Below are positions 19,571-27,161 of a stretch of 64,000 nucleotides of DNA, in pieces. The stretch's first letter is position 1, and every line of letters starts with the position of its first letter. A program made the position numbers and the translations under genes. Source of the stretch: Vagococcus intermedius (lineage in GTDB: Bacteria > Bacillota > Bacilli > Lactobacillales > Vagococcaceae); NCBI RefSeq assembly GCF_029144185.1, contig NZ_CP110232.1:992001-1056000 (forward strand), given 5' to 3'. Below the pieces are notes generated by a model. That model worked only from the letters and a program-made list of their open reading frames with translations. It had not been told where the DNA came from and ran no database searches.

Positions 19571-20002
19571 ATGGATGAAATCATTGAGGTAATCGAAAGT
19601 GAGTCACTATTACTTGCAGAAGCGAGCTTTTTAGAAATGGCATATGATCCGGATTCAGACTTAAAAGGAAATAGAAAAAAAGTGAAAAAAAATTATGACT
19701 TAGATTCTGATTCAGATGAGGTTAAATCAGAAGGATTAGATGGTTTAAATGGCAATTCTGGTAAGCAAGGCAATACAGGACTTAAAGGTAATCAAGGTTA
19801 TTTAGGAAACTTAGGCAAAATTGGCAAAGAAGGCAAACGTTTAGATGCGTTAAATTTTTCTTTTTTTAATGGTAACCGTGAAAAAAAATGGGCTTTTCCA
19901 AAAATAAGCGAAAAGGTTGAACTGGAATCAGTCTTATCTTTCGTTTTTGTTACAATCAGTTTGTCTTTGATTTATTTCACCTTAAGACAGCAAGATGATT
20001 AA
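19571..20002 (+). CDS. Small tail-anchored protein with a collagen-like Gly-X-Y tract
   Basis: The 143-residue protein has three parts. Residues 1-54 are strongly acidic (IEVIESES, DSDSDEVKSEG). Residues 55-89 form eleven uninterrupted Gly-X-Y triplets, with Gly at every third position from 55 to 85 and one more at 88. Residues 119-137 form one hydrophobic helix (VLSFVFVTISLSLIYF) just before a short polar tail. There is no signal peptide, so the protein is probably C-terminally anchored with the collagen-like part inside the cell, unless it is exported by another route. Proline is absent from the tract, unlike most bacterial collagens. AAAGGGG precedes the ATG. I do not recognise the family. 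Confidence 0.7.
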   Translation: MDEIIEVIESESLLLAEASFLEMAYDPDSDLKGNRKKVKKNYDLDSDSDEVKSEGLDGLNGNSGKQGNTGLKGNQGYLGNLGKIGKEGKRLDALNFSFFNGNREKKWAFPKISEKVELESVLSFVFVTISLSLIYFTLRQQDD

Positions 20003-20132
20003 TTTACTATGCCTCAAAAGACGTGTCATAAGATAGTAAACAGAATGTAATGTACTGTGTCTTGTTAAAAAAGTCAAAGTAATTTAAAATTGTTAATTAT
20101 TGATAAACTTATGACAAAATAGGAGGTTATTA

Positions 20133-21161
20133 ATGACTGAGAAACGTTCAAATGACAGGGATTATTATTTTGACAATGCTAAATTTATTTTAATAGCTCT
20201 TGTGGTATTTGGTCATTTTATACAGCCTTTTATAAGTAAAAATTGGTTGTTAGAAGATCTTTATTATTTTATTTTTACATTTCATATGCCGTCGTTTATT
20301 TTCATATCTGGTTATTTTAGTAAAAAGTATCAAGAACCTTATTATTTACTAAAAGTCACAAAAAAATTATTATTTCCTTATCTCATGTTTCAAATATTGT
20401 ACAGTATTTTTTATGCATGCATTGGGTTATCAAACGGCTTCAACTTTAAGTTATTAGTACCTGAGTGGTCTTTATGGTTCCTTCTGAGTATGTTCTTTTG
20501 GCAATTGAGTTTATTTTTATTTGGTAAGTTATCCCCTTTTCTTGGTATTTTACTTTCAATTATTATGAGCGGACTGGTTGGATATGTCCCATTCATTGGT
20601 CAAGAATTGAGTATCTCACGCACATTAGTTTTCTTACCATTTTTTTTAATTGGTCATTATACAACACCAAGGGCGATTCAAATCGTCCGATCAAGACTGC
20701 CAAAGTTAATCGCCATAGGTTTGTTTTTTTTAGTAGCTCTTTTAGTTGAACAGAATGACCAAATGAACAAATACTGGTTTTTTGGCTCATTATCTTATGA
20801 TCACTTTTTAGAAAATCCATCATTAGGTTTTATTGTGAGACTGTATATCTATAGTCTTAGTTTTTTAGCAATGCTGGCTTTTTTCATTATTATACCTAAA
20901 TATAGATTATTTTTTAGTAGGTGGGGGAGAAACACCTTATATACCTATTTGCTGCATGGTTTTTTAATAAAAGCTTTGCGCGCGGCTGATATTAGTAGCA
21001 TCCCACTAACTAGTTTTAGTTTTTTTATATTATTTATTTTAAGTATTAGTGTTAGTATTATTTTATCAACCAATCGAGTGGCTAAAATTTGTCAACCTGT
21101 GATGGAATATCAAAAATTTTATACTTTATGTTACACTAATTATCAAAAGTTTCTACAATAA
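20133..21161 (+). CDS. Membrane acyltransferase, family 3 (fucose-4-O-acetylase-like)
   Basis: The 342-residue membrane protein has about ten hydrophobic helices. The N-terminal YYFDNAKFILIALVVFGHFIQPF contains the family's conserved His in VFGHF, and FTFHMPSFIFISGYFSKK is the second hallmark (PF01757, group of NolL/YcfT). Such proteins O-acetylate or succinylate a surface glycan using a cytoplasmic acyl donor. The acceptor is unknown, since no polysaccharide genes are adjacent. AGGAGG precedes the ATG. It is probably monocistronic, ended by the terminator at 21161. Confidence 0.85.
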   Translation: MTEKRSNDRDYYFDNAKFILIALVVFGHFIQPFISKNWLLEDLYYFIFTFHMPSFIFISGYFSKKYQEPYYLLKVTKKLLFPYLMFQILYSIFYACIGLSNGFNFKLLVPEWSLWFLLSMFFWQLSLFLFGKLSPFLGILLSIIMSGLVGYVPFIGQELSISRTLVFLPFFLIGHYTTPRAIQIVRSRLPKLIAIGLFFLVALLVEQNDQMNKYWFFGSLSYDHFLENPSLGFIVRLYIYSLSFLAMLAFFIIIPKYRLFFSRWGRNTLYTYLLHGFLIKALRAADISSIPLTSFSFFILFILSISVSIILSTNRVAKICQPVMEYQKFYTLCYTNYQKFLQ

Positions 21162-21204
21162 AAAGACGAACATTATCTATTTTAAGATAAGATTCGTCTT
21201 TTTT
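21161..21204. terminator. Bidirectional intrinsic terminator
   Basis: AAAAGACGAA plus ATTATCT pairs with AGATAA plus ATTCGTCTTTT with one bulge. It separates the acyltransferase from the convergent nuclease gene. Confidence 0.83.
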
Positions 21205-21206
21205 TA

Positions 21207-22085
21207 TTAAATATTATTTTTAATAATTACTTTTCTTTGTTTTGTTTGGTCATCGTACGCCACGATACCGCGTGATTCCATTGTCTTTAAGAGGCGATCT
21301 GCCCGAATATAACCAATTTTTAATTGTTTTTTTAAAAGCGAGACATTGGCCTTTCCTTCTCGTATAACTAGGTTTACGGCATCGTCATAAAGACTATCTA
21401 GTTCTTCATTTTTTTTAGCTACTACTAAGGGGGAAGGGTCATGATCGTGAGTATAGAAAAAATCATCTGCTAAAATACTGTCAGGTACATTTACTTTTAC
21501 AAAAGCTTCTTTCAGTAGTTCTATTAAATAATCTCTATCCCATAATTCGATATTAGTTTTCTCTGCTGCCGCCATGGCAGGAGCTGTGAAATAGTTAGTA
21601 GTACAAACGATACCAAAATCACAATCATAAATGGTCGTACCAGTAAAACATTCTTGAACAGCTTTAATGTCTACACTAGAAGAATAATGCTTACATTGGA
21701 CAGCAAATAGATAGCCACTTTTTTCTGCAATAATATCTACCCCTTTGTCTCCTGAGGCAGGGGTGACTCGAGTCGTATATCCAAGCTTAACAAGCAAGTC
21801 AGAAATAAAGGATTCAAATTCAAGCCCATTTAAACTATCAATATATTTTAACTCTGTCGCAAGTAAAAAATGCTGAATATCATGCAAGTAATTTTTAAAG
21901 AAGCCGATATTTCGCTTTAGTTTATCATTTAATTGTTGATGGTTAAAGATGTCTTCAACAAGATTTTCTTTAGTTTCACGTAATTGTTTTATTTCATATT
22001 CCAACATGGCAAGTTCTTTTTGCTTATCTTGTAATAGTGACTGAGTTTTAATTTCTTCATATTTTTGACGTCTAGATAAAAACAC
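21207..22085 (-). CDS. Mrr-type restriction endonuclease fused to an FtsK-gamma-like domain
   Basis: The 292-residue protein has three parts. An N-terminal coiled coil covers about residues 10-60. An Mrr catalytic domain (PF04471) covers about 82-190, with the nuclease residues in GDKGVDIIAEK and, 13 residues on, QCKHY (D...QxK, the Mrr variant of D-ExK). A C-terminal winged helix covers about 232-290: YDDAVNLVIREGKANVSLLKKQLKIGYIRADRLLKTMESRGIV has the spacing and key residues of the FtsK/SpoIIIE gamma domain. I chose the GTG at 22085 because AAGGAG is 8 bases upstream; a GTG at 22094 abuts the ribosome site. No methylase is nearby, which suits a type IV-like nuclease. Confidence 0.8.
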   Translation of the reverse strand: MFLSRRQKYEEIKTQSLLQDKQKELAMLEYEIKQLRETKENLVEDIFNHQQLNDKLKRNIGFFKNYLHDIQHFLLATELKYIDSLNGLEFESFISDLLVKLGYTTRVTPASGDKGVDIIAEKSGYLFAVQCKHYSSSVDIKAVQECFTGTTIYDCDFGIVCTTNYFTAPAMAAAEKTNIELWDRDYLIELLKEAFVKVNVPDSILADDFFYTHDHDPSPLVVAKKNEELDSLYDDAVNLVIREGKANVSLLKKQLKIGYIRADRLLKTMESRGIVAYDDQTKQRKVIIKNNI

Positions 22086-22280
22086 AATTCGCACTCCTTA
22101 ATAAATTAATGCTATTTAACTTTTATTATAGCTATATTACCACAAAATAAAGGGAATAGACAGAAATAGACAAGTTGAGTACACTAAAATAATAATAGTT
22201 TATCTTTATCAAAAGCGATGGTTAAAAGGATTAGAAAATGTTATGATAAAAAAGAAATTTGATTAAGTGAGGGTTATGAT

Positions 22281-22928
22281 ATGAAAAATAATAATTTTGT
22301 ACAAGTGACAGATGTAACAGAGACGGAGACAATCACCTTTTTACACATTATCAAAGAGATGGTTAGTTATTTTAAAGTGGCTGTCAATGAAGAGGTTTAT
22401 AGTACTCAATTGCCCTATAAAGCAATAATAGAGGAAGAAGAAGTTAGTTTAATTAGCTTAACATCTGATTTACAATTAGATGTAGTAATAATAAGAGATC
22501 CTGATGATAGTTACCATGTAGAAATAATAAATGATGAGAATTACGTCCTTTCTTTACCTTCTTATCAAGATATTGGGAGTAAAGAATTAGAACAATTAGC
22601 AAATTTTGATAAAAAAATAGAGCGATTAAGTGGTCAATCTGACGATGAAGCTTTTATGATCCAACTAGCAAGTGGAATCAACGACAATTTTTCTAAAGGA
22701 AAGGCTATAGATGAAGTAGTTATCAATCCCTACTTAGATCTTGATAAAGCAAACATAGAAGGATTTTTAGAAAACGGTGGGGTACAGTTTAAGAATAATT
22801 TAGTAGTTATCCCTAGTGCTTCAAGTCTTTTTCATGAAACATTTATTGTATTAGCACTAAAAAATAATGAGATAGTGGACATGAAACAACAAGCTTATTT
22901 TGCTGGAGATATAAAAATTATAAAATAA
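22281..22928 (+). CDS. Unknown acidic protein
   Basis: This 215-residue soluble protein has no signal peptide or membrane helix. It is acidic, with many Asp/Glu clusters (IIEEEEVS, IIRDPDDSYHVEIIND). I do not recognise a domain. The pattern suggests alternating strands in the first half and a final strand-rich region (NNLVVIPSASSLFHETFIVLAL). GTGAGGG precedes the ATG. It lies between the divergent Mrr-like nuclease and a 68-residue gene, 135 bases upstream of the latter. It is probably a real gene by its ribosome site and codon use. Confidence 0.65.
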   Translation: MKNNNFVQVTDVTETETITFLHIIKEMVSYFKVAVNEEVYSTQLPYKAIIEEEEVSLISLTSDLQLDVVIIRDPDDSYHVEIINDENYVLSLPSYQDIGSKELEQLANFDKKIERLSGQSDDEAFMIQLASGINDNFSKGKAIDEVVINPYLDLDKANIEGFLENGGVQFKNNLVVIPSASSLFHETFIVLALKNNEIVDMKQQAYFAGDIKIIK

Positions 22929-23005
22929 CTTCATATTTTAACAATATAAAGTTAAGAAAATATTAATCCTTTTTCTTAATATAATTGATATTATTAACCT
23001 ATTAG

Positions 23006-23038
23006 TGATTTAACGTTGCTTTATTAAAAGTTAAATCA
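23006..23038 (+). promoter_or_regulatory. Leader hairpin before the 68-aa gene
   Basis: TGATTTAAC pairs with GTTAAATCA around a 15-base loop, 25 bases before the start of the small gene. The role is unknown. Confidence 0.35.
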
Positions 23039-23063
23039 ACATAAGACTTAGGAGTGGATATCA

Positions 23064-23270
23064 ATGGTAATTAACTCGCATTTTAATGATCATATGGGAT
23101 TTAAAGTAGCATTTGAAAAAGAAGGCGTTATTTTTTATAGAACAATTGTAAGTGATTTAGAGATGACAGAGGAACAATTGATGAATAACCTTCAATTAGA
23201 GTTAGAAAATGAAGATGTTACAGTTAAAAGTGTAGTGGAAGAAGAATATTTACTATCATTAGTTGAATAA
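23064..23270 (+). CDS. Small unknown protein, paralogue of the gene at 37024
   Basis: The 68-residue acidic protein shares a full-length pattern with the 69-residue product at 37024-37233. Common elements are an N-terminal HFND, a middle F-[KE]-x-x-G-x-x-FYR, then L-x-x-x-L-x-x-EL, E-[ND]-VT, and a final V-x-EEEY-x-L-x-LV. The pattern suggests a small alpha/beta fold. It has AGGAG upstream. No known family is recognised and no catalytic residues are evident. It is short, but the paralogue and ribosome site make it a likely true gene. Confidence 0.75.
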   Translation: MVINSHFNDHMGFKVAFEKEGVIFYRTIVSDLEMTEEQLMNNLQLELENEDVTVKSVVEEEYLLSLVE

Positions 23271-23442
23271 AGTAAAAAATGTTAGTCGTTGATGTAATGA
23301 AATAAAGAGTATCTTATTTAAATAAGTCACTATTTTGTAAAAAATTCTACATATTGCTGTTTTTTTAAAAAAACAGGATAAACAAAAATAATATTAATGT
23401 GTTATTATTATTACATAACACACCACTAACAGATTTTTATCC

Positions 23443-23486
23443 AAAAAAAGGCTTAACATTACCGCTCAGTAATGTTAAGTCTTTTT
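23443..23486. terminator. Bidirectional terminator
   Basis: GGCTTAACATTAC pairs with GTAATGTTAAGTC around CGCTCA, with A and T runs on the two sides. It separates the small gene from the convergent SMR operon. Upstream, 23357-23376 is a perfect palindrome (CTGTTTTTTTAAAAAAACAG); 23271-23442 otherwise shows no gene. Confidence 0.83.
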
Positions 23487-23495
23487 CCCTTTTTA

Positions 23496-23831
23496 TTAAG
23501 TGTTTTTTTTAGTATCAGTCGGACTATTTAAAAAAATAATACCTAAGATAATTAAAGTAAAGCCAAAAGCAGTCATCATGTTGAATGGATCATTCCAAAG
23601 AAGGACACCGATGGAGGCTGTCAAAATCGTTCCCGCCCCTGTCCAAATCGCATAAGCAACACTTAAGGGTAATGTTTTCAAACAAAGAGATAAAAAATAA
23701 AATGCTCCGATATAACCGATGGTTAGTAAAATAGAAGGGAGTAAGTTTGAAAAACCTTCAGATAATTTCAGCATAGTTGTTGCAAAAACTTCAAGAATAA
23801 TCGAACCAATTAAATAATAGTAACCAGTCAC
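23496..23831 (-). CDS. SMR family efflux protein (second subunit)
   Basis: This 111-residue small multidrug resistance protein has four membrane helices. The essential charged residue is Glu14 in SIILEVFATTMLKLSEGF. The signature LPLSVAYAIWTGAGTILTASIG is in helix 3. It would form a heterodimer with its neighbour and exchange a cationic compound (quaternary ammonium or guanidinium type) for protons. The start is GTG directly after the upstream stop, with GGAGGTG as ribosome site. It is the last gene of the TetR-SMR-SMR operon. Confidence 0.9.
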   Translation of the reverse strand: MTGYYYLIGSIILEVFATTMLKLSEGFSNLLPSILLTIGYIGAFYFLSLCLKTLPLSVAYAIWTGAGTILTASIGVLLWNDPFNMMTAFGFTLIILGIIFLNSPTDTKKNT

Positions 23832-24158
23832 CTAATGGACACCTCCATATAAATTTAAAACAATCACACCTAAAATGATCAGACCAATCCCACTTATCTT
23901 CTTAAAATTTAAAGGTTCATGGTATCGTAAGACTCCAATTAAGCAAGTTAAAATAGTTCCAATTCCACCCCAAATGGCATAAGCACCACCAAGAGGGAAT
24001 AATTGAAGGACTAGTGATAGAAAGAAAAAAGAGATGGCGTAACTCACGACAACGAGCACACTAGGTAGTAATTTTGTAAAGCCACGTGTTAATTTTAGAG
24101 AAGAGCTTGCTAGTACTTCAAACAAGATAGACCCTCCCAAATAAAAAGCTATTTTCAT
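23832..24158 (-). CDS. SMR family efflux protein (first subunit)
   Basis: The 108-residue four-helix protein has the essential Glu14 in SILFEVLASSSLKLTRGF and helix-3 signature FPLGGAYAIWGGIGTILTCLIG. It is paired with the following SMR gene (like EbrAB/YkkCD), which implies an obligate heterodimer. The two subunits differ in loop charge, as expected for opposite membrane orientation. Its ATG overlaps the TetR stop (TAATG), so the operon is translationally coupled. Confidence 0.9.
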   Translation of the reverse strand: MKIAFYLGGSILFEVLASSSLKLTRGFTKLLPSVLVVVSYAISFFFLSLVLQLFPLGGAYAIWGGIGTILTCLIGVLRYHEPLNFKKISGIGLIILGVIVLNLYGGVH

Positions 24159-24694
24159 TATTGATTTTCCTCCAAAAAAGTGTATAAATAATTAAGTGTT
24201 TCCAAGGTTTCCAAATCATCTAAAGGCATATTATTTAAATAGCGTGAATAATATAGACCATCGATAGTCATGCGAATGATATTGGATTGAGAGGAAGGAA
24301 CTTTGTCATACGCCAGCTTTTCTAATAAACTAACATAGGAGTCAGACATATCATGGTGTGTATATTGACTGATAATGATGGCTAAATTATACTCAGTTTC
24401 ACCCAATAAATCTGATTTAGAACACTCTATAAATGATTTGTGATATTTGAAAGTGTCATTCAAGGGGTAAGTCCTAGCAACTTCTTCAAAATTTTTAGTA
24501 AATTTTTGAGCAATAGCATCAGCCAAGGTGTTGAGTAAATTATTTTTGTTAGTAAAATGATATAAAATCCCACTCTTGGTTGAAATAGATTTATCAGCCA
24601 ATAAATCCAAGGTGAAGTTAGAAATATCACATGTTTTTAATAAGCTTAAGCAATCTTCAAGAATAATTTTTTTAGTTTTATCTCCTTTTGTCAA
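24158..24694 (-). CDS. TetR-family regulator of the SMR operon
   Basis: The 178-residue protein has a helix-turn-helix in the first 50 residues (FTLDLLADKSISTKSGILYHFTNKNNLL) and a helical ligand domain. I chose the TTG start at 24694 because AAAGGAGG lies 8 bases upstream; the longer frame would translate that ribosome site. It is the first gene of an operon with two SMR pumps. The operon promoter overlaps a palindrome, so this protein probably represses its own operon and is released by the pump's substrate. Confidence 0.85.
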   Translation of the reverse strand: MTKGDKTKKIILEDCLSLLKTCDISNFTLDLLADKSISTKSGILYHFTNKNNLLNTLADAIAQKFTKNFEEVARTYPLNDTFKYHKSFIECSKSDLLGETEYNLAIIISQYTHHDMSDSYVSLLEKLAYDKVPSSQSNIIRMTIDGLYYSRYLNNMPLDDLETLETLNYLYTFLEENQ

Positions 24695-24729
24695 GATAAT
24701 GCCTCCTTTTAAACAAAAACTGACCACGC

Positions 24730-24763
24730 GGTTAATTTTAACCTTGTAGTAGTTAGGTGTCAA
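24730..24763 (-). promoter_or_regulatory. Promoter and TetR operator of the SMR operon
   Basis: On the minus strand a near-ideal promoter is seen: TTGACA (24763-24758), 17 bases, TAAAAT (24740-24735). The -10 is embedded in the perfect palindrome GGTTAATTTTAACC (24730-24743), a good operator for the TetR regulator. Confidence 0.7.
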
Positions 24764-24840
24764 TGATTATTTCCCACGAAGTAAATTTAAAAGTAGTAGT
24801 TTAAAATAAAAGATTATGCTATTAGCGTCCTATGAATAAT

Positions 24841-24878
24841 AAAAAAGTCTCACCTTTAAAAGAGGTGAGACTTTTTTT
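24841..24878 (-). terminator. Terminator downstream of the selenocysteine tRNA gene
   Basis: AAGTCTCACCT pairs with AGGTGAGACTT around a 7-base loop, with A/T runs on the two sides. It lies 36 bases past the tRNA 3' end. Confidence 0.82.
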
Positions 24879-24914
24879 ATTATATACTATCTATTTTGAT
24901 TATTTAAATAAAAT

Positions 24915-25011
24915 TGGCGGGAAAGTGTGGGAATCGAACCCACCTAAGAAGCTCTTAACTCCTCATGCTGGTTTTGAAGACCAGAGGGAACACCAGAACC
25001 CATCCAATCCC
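24915..25011 (-). tRNA. selC: tRNA-Sec (anticodon TCA)
   Basis: Read on the minus strand, the 97-base gene has the marks of a selenocysteine tRNA. It has the anticodon stem-loop CTGGT-CTTCAAA-ACCAG with anticodon TCA, a long extra arm (GAGGAG...CTTCTT), the T arm GTGGG-TTCGATT-CCCAC, and an encoded CCA after discriminator G. The D arm TGGGTTCTGGTG is the Gram-positive type. The acceptor stem is odd: 5' GGGATTGG faces 3' ACTTTCCC, giving four outer pairs, then two T-T oppositions, one G-C and one G-A. It has its own promoter and terminator and is divergent to the sel operon. Confidence 0.85.
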
Positions 25012-25024
25012 ATTTAACAAGATA

Positions 25025-25054
25025 AGTATACCATAACTACCAACAGAATGACAA
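25025..25054 (-). promoter_or_regulatory. Promoter of the selenocysteine tRNA gene
   Basis: On the minus strand: TTGTCA (25054-25049), 18 bases, TATACT (25030-25025), 14 bases before the mature tRNA 5' end. Confidence 0.6.
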
Positions 25055-25097
25055 CGCTTTCTTTTTTGGAAGGTAGATAAAAAGATTGTGAGAAGCA

Positions 25098-25127
25098 TTG
25101 CAAAGATTGTTTGTAAGCGTTATCATC
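25098..25127 (+). promoter_or_regulatory. sel operon promoter with overlapping cre-like site
   Basis: TTGCAA (25098-25103), 17 bases, TATCAT (25121-25126). The 17-mer TTGTAAGCGTTATCATC at 25111-25127 matches the cre consensus WTGNAANCGNWNNCAWW except for the last base and covers the -10. CcpA repression of the operon is therefore suggested. Confidence 0.5.
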
Positions 25128-25189
25128 GAGTTGTAAGTTCTACGTGTAAATTAGGAAAATTAAGTCTTAAACTAAGAGGAGATTGAATA

Positions 25190-26209
25190 ATGAAAGAAAA
25201 ACTGATGATTTGTGGTGGGTGCAATGCCAAAATTGGGCCTGGAGATTTGAATAAAATCTTAACTAAGATACCTCAGACAACTTCAGAAAGACTGTTAGTA
25301 GGTTTTGATACATCAGATGATGCTGCGGTTTTGAAAATGACAGATGATTTAGCAATTATTCAAACATTAGATTTTTTTCCCACGATGGTCAGTGATCCAT
25401 ATCTTTATGGGAAAATTGCAGCCACGAATGCTCTAAGTGATGTTTATGCAATGGGCGGAGAAGTGTTATCTGCGATGAATATTGTTTGTTTTCCGGAAAA
25501 TTATGATCTAGAAATGTTAGGAGAAATATTAAAAGGTGGGGCTGAAAAAGTTAAAGAAGCAGGTGGTGTGTTAGTTGGAGGACACTCTATCCATGATAGT
25601 ACGCCTAAATATGGCCTTTCTGTGACTGGATTAATTCATCCTGATAAAATTTTAAAAAATAATAATTGCCAATTAAATGATAACTTAATACTAACTAAGC
25701 CAATCGGGAGTGGGATTATCACAACAGCTTATAGTGTAGGAGAAGCCTCAGAAAAAGCTTTTTTAGAAGCGACTGAAGCGATGCAAACTTTAAATAAGTA
25801 CGCAGCAGAGGTAATAGTAGACTATGACGTCAATAGTTGCACAGATGTGACCGGTTTTGGTTTGGCAGGTCATTTATTAGAGATGTTGGCAGGTGCTTAT
25901 AGTGCCAATATTTATTTTGACAAAATACCGTATATCATGGAGGCATATGAATGTGCTAAAGAATGTTTAGTCACAGCAGGTGGACAACGAAATAGAAATC
26001 AATTTTCTAATCAAGTTGAAAATATAACTCAGGAATTTGCTGTCGAGGAGTTGATATATGATCCCCAAACTTCGGGAGGTCTGTTGTTAAGCGTAACAGA
26101 GAAAGAGACTGACGAACTTTTATTAGCTTTGTTAGATGCAGGGGTCTCAGCTTCATTGATAGGAAAAGTTATAGAAAAAAATAAGGTAGGTATTACTATT
26201 TATAATTAA
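25190..26209 (+). CDS. selD: Selenide, water dikinase (selenophosphate synthetase)
   Basis: The 339-residue enzyme makes selenophosphate from selenide and ATP, the selenium donor for selenocysteine, selenouridine and selenium-dependent hydroxylases. Seen: the N-terminal catalytic Cys11 and Lys14 in GGCNAKIGPGDL (a cysteine form, not selenocysteine), DTSDDAAV, the ATP-binding ATNALSDVYAMGG, GGHSIHD, and DVTGFGLAGHLLEM. GAGGAG precedes the ATG. It is the first gene of a five-gene selenium operon. Confidence 0.96.
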   Translation: MKEKLMICGGCNAKIGPGDLNKILTKIPQTTSERLLVGFDTSDDAAVLKMTDDLAIIQTLDFFPTMVSDPYLYGKIAATNALSDVYAMGGEVLSAMNIVCFPENYDLEMLGEILKGGAEKVKEAGGVLVGGHSIHDSTPKYGLSVTGLIHPDKILKNNNCQLNDNLILTKPIGSGIITTAYSVGEASEKAFLEATEAMQTLNKYAAEVIVDYDVNSCTDVTGFGLAGHLLEMLAGAYSANIYFDKIPYIMEAYECAKECLVTAGGQRNRNQFSNQVENITQEFAVEELIYDPQTSGGLLLSVTEKETDELLLALLDAGVSASLIGKVIEKNKVGITIYN

Positions 26210-26232
26210 ACAATAGAAAGGAAGTCTATAAG

Positions 26233-26850
26233 TTGGAAAAAATTAATTGTTTGGGAGACGCTTGTCCTCTACCGGTTATCAAAACCAAGAGAGCTTTGAA
26301 AAAAGCGAATAAAGTTGAAGTCTTAGTTGATAATCTTATTGCGACACAAAATCTAGTGAAAATGGCAGAACAACTGGGGGGAAATGTATCAGTTGTGAAG
26401 GAAAATGACAATTTGTATCATGTTTTTTTACTTAAAGAAGAGAATTCATTAGTGACGGATTCGGATATTACTGATATTACTATAGAAGAATCTAAATATA
26501 ATTATAAAAAGGAGCAACCTTATATCGTCGTTTGTTCCTCTGAAATGATGGGGGCAGGTGAGACAGAGCTTAGCAAACTTTTGATTAAAAGTTTTTTATA
26601 CGCCTTAACAGAACAAGATGTCTTACCTGAAAAAGTTTTATTATACAATAAAGGAATTTATTTAGGGTTAAAAGACTCGGAAACAGTAGCTGATTTACAT
26701 TTATTAGAACAAGCGGGAGTCGATATTATGTCATGTGGCTTATGCGCTGATTACTATGGTGTAACAGATGATATTGAAGTAGGGACGATAACAAATATGT
26801 ACGCTATTATTGAAAATATGCGTTTGTACCCAGTGGTTAAACCATCTTAG
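26233..26850 (+). CDS. yedF: YedF-like selenium-metabolism protein (TusA-DsrE type)
   Basis: The 205-residue protein has two domains. The N-terminal SirA/TusA-like domain (1-70) has the redox Cys11 in GDACPLPVIKTK. The C-terminal DsrE/F-like domain starts at YIVVCSSEMMGAGE and has a Cys pair in IMSCGLCADYYGV. This architecture is the selenium-associated YedF family, thought to handle or deliver selenium between a desulfurase and SelD. The start is TTG with AAAGGAAG upstream, 23 bases after selD. Confidence 0.87.
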   Translation: MEKINCLGDACPLPVIKTKRALKKANKVEVLVDNLIATQNLVKMAEQLGGNVSVVKENDNLYHVFLLKEENSLVTDSDITDITIEESKYNYKKEQPYIVVCSSEMMGAGETELSKLLIKSFLYALTEQDVLPEKVLLYNKGIYLGLKDSETVADLHLLEQAGVDIMSCGLCADYYGVTDDIEVGTITNMYAIIENMRLYPVVKPS

Positions 26851-26861
26851 GAGGTGACGTG

Positions 26862-27140
26862 ATGCTTACTTATTTAGTGATTGTTTTTGATTCGACTCAC
26901 TATGCTATTAAAACGGAAAAATTAATGAAACAAGTGAATATTTCTGGCCGATTAATCCCGACACCTGGTAATTTAAGAGCGGGATGTGGCTTGAGTTATA
27001 AAGTTGACATTAATTTGAAAAAAAAGGTTCTGACTTTATTAAACGAAGAAATTGGACAAGGTTACGAAGTGTTTGAAATAAAAAAGTCTGAAAAAGGAAC
27101 TGATAGTGAGCAATTAACCGTCTTAAATGAGTTTAATTAA
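26862..27140 (+). CDS. DUF3343 protein of selenium operon
   Basis: The 92-residue protein has the pattern of DUF3343: a first strand YLVIVFDSTHYAIKTEKLMK, then RLIPTPGNLRAGCGLSYKVD with a conserved Cys in a glycine-rich turn. DUF3343 proteins are regularly found in selenium gene clusters and may act as small thiol carriers of selenium. I chose the ATG at 26862, next to an in-frame GTG; AGGAGGTGA lies about 5-7 bases upstream. Confidence 0.82.
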   Translation: MLTYLVIVFDSTHYAIKTEKLMKQVNISGRLIPTPGNLRAGCGLSYKVDINLKKKVLTLLNEEIGQGYEVFEIKKSEKGTDSEQLTVLNEFN

Positions 27141-27161
27141 ACAAGGAGGTGTTATTTACAG

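Noticed and set aside
20023-20120. TGTCATAAG and CTTATGACA as an inverted repeat before the acyltransferase
   Set aside because: Nine bases about 75 apart in AT-rich DNA can arise by chance; no further structure supports it.
19571-24763. Accessory region as a prophage or genomic island
   Set aside because: No integrase, phage genes, terminal repeats or tRNA-integrated attachment sites are visible; the tRNA-Sec gene at its edge has no duplicated 3' end nearby.
25190-26209. selD as a selenoprotein
   Set aside because: The catalytic position is a TGT/TGC cysteine and the frame has no internal TGA.
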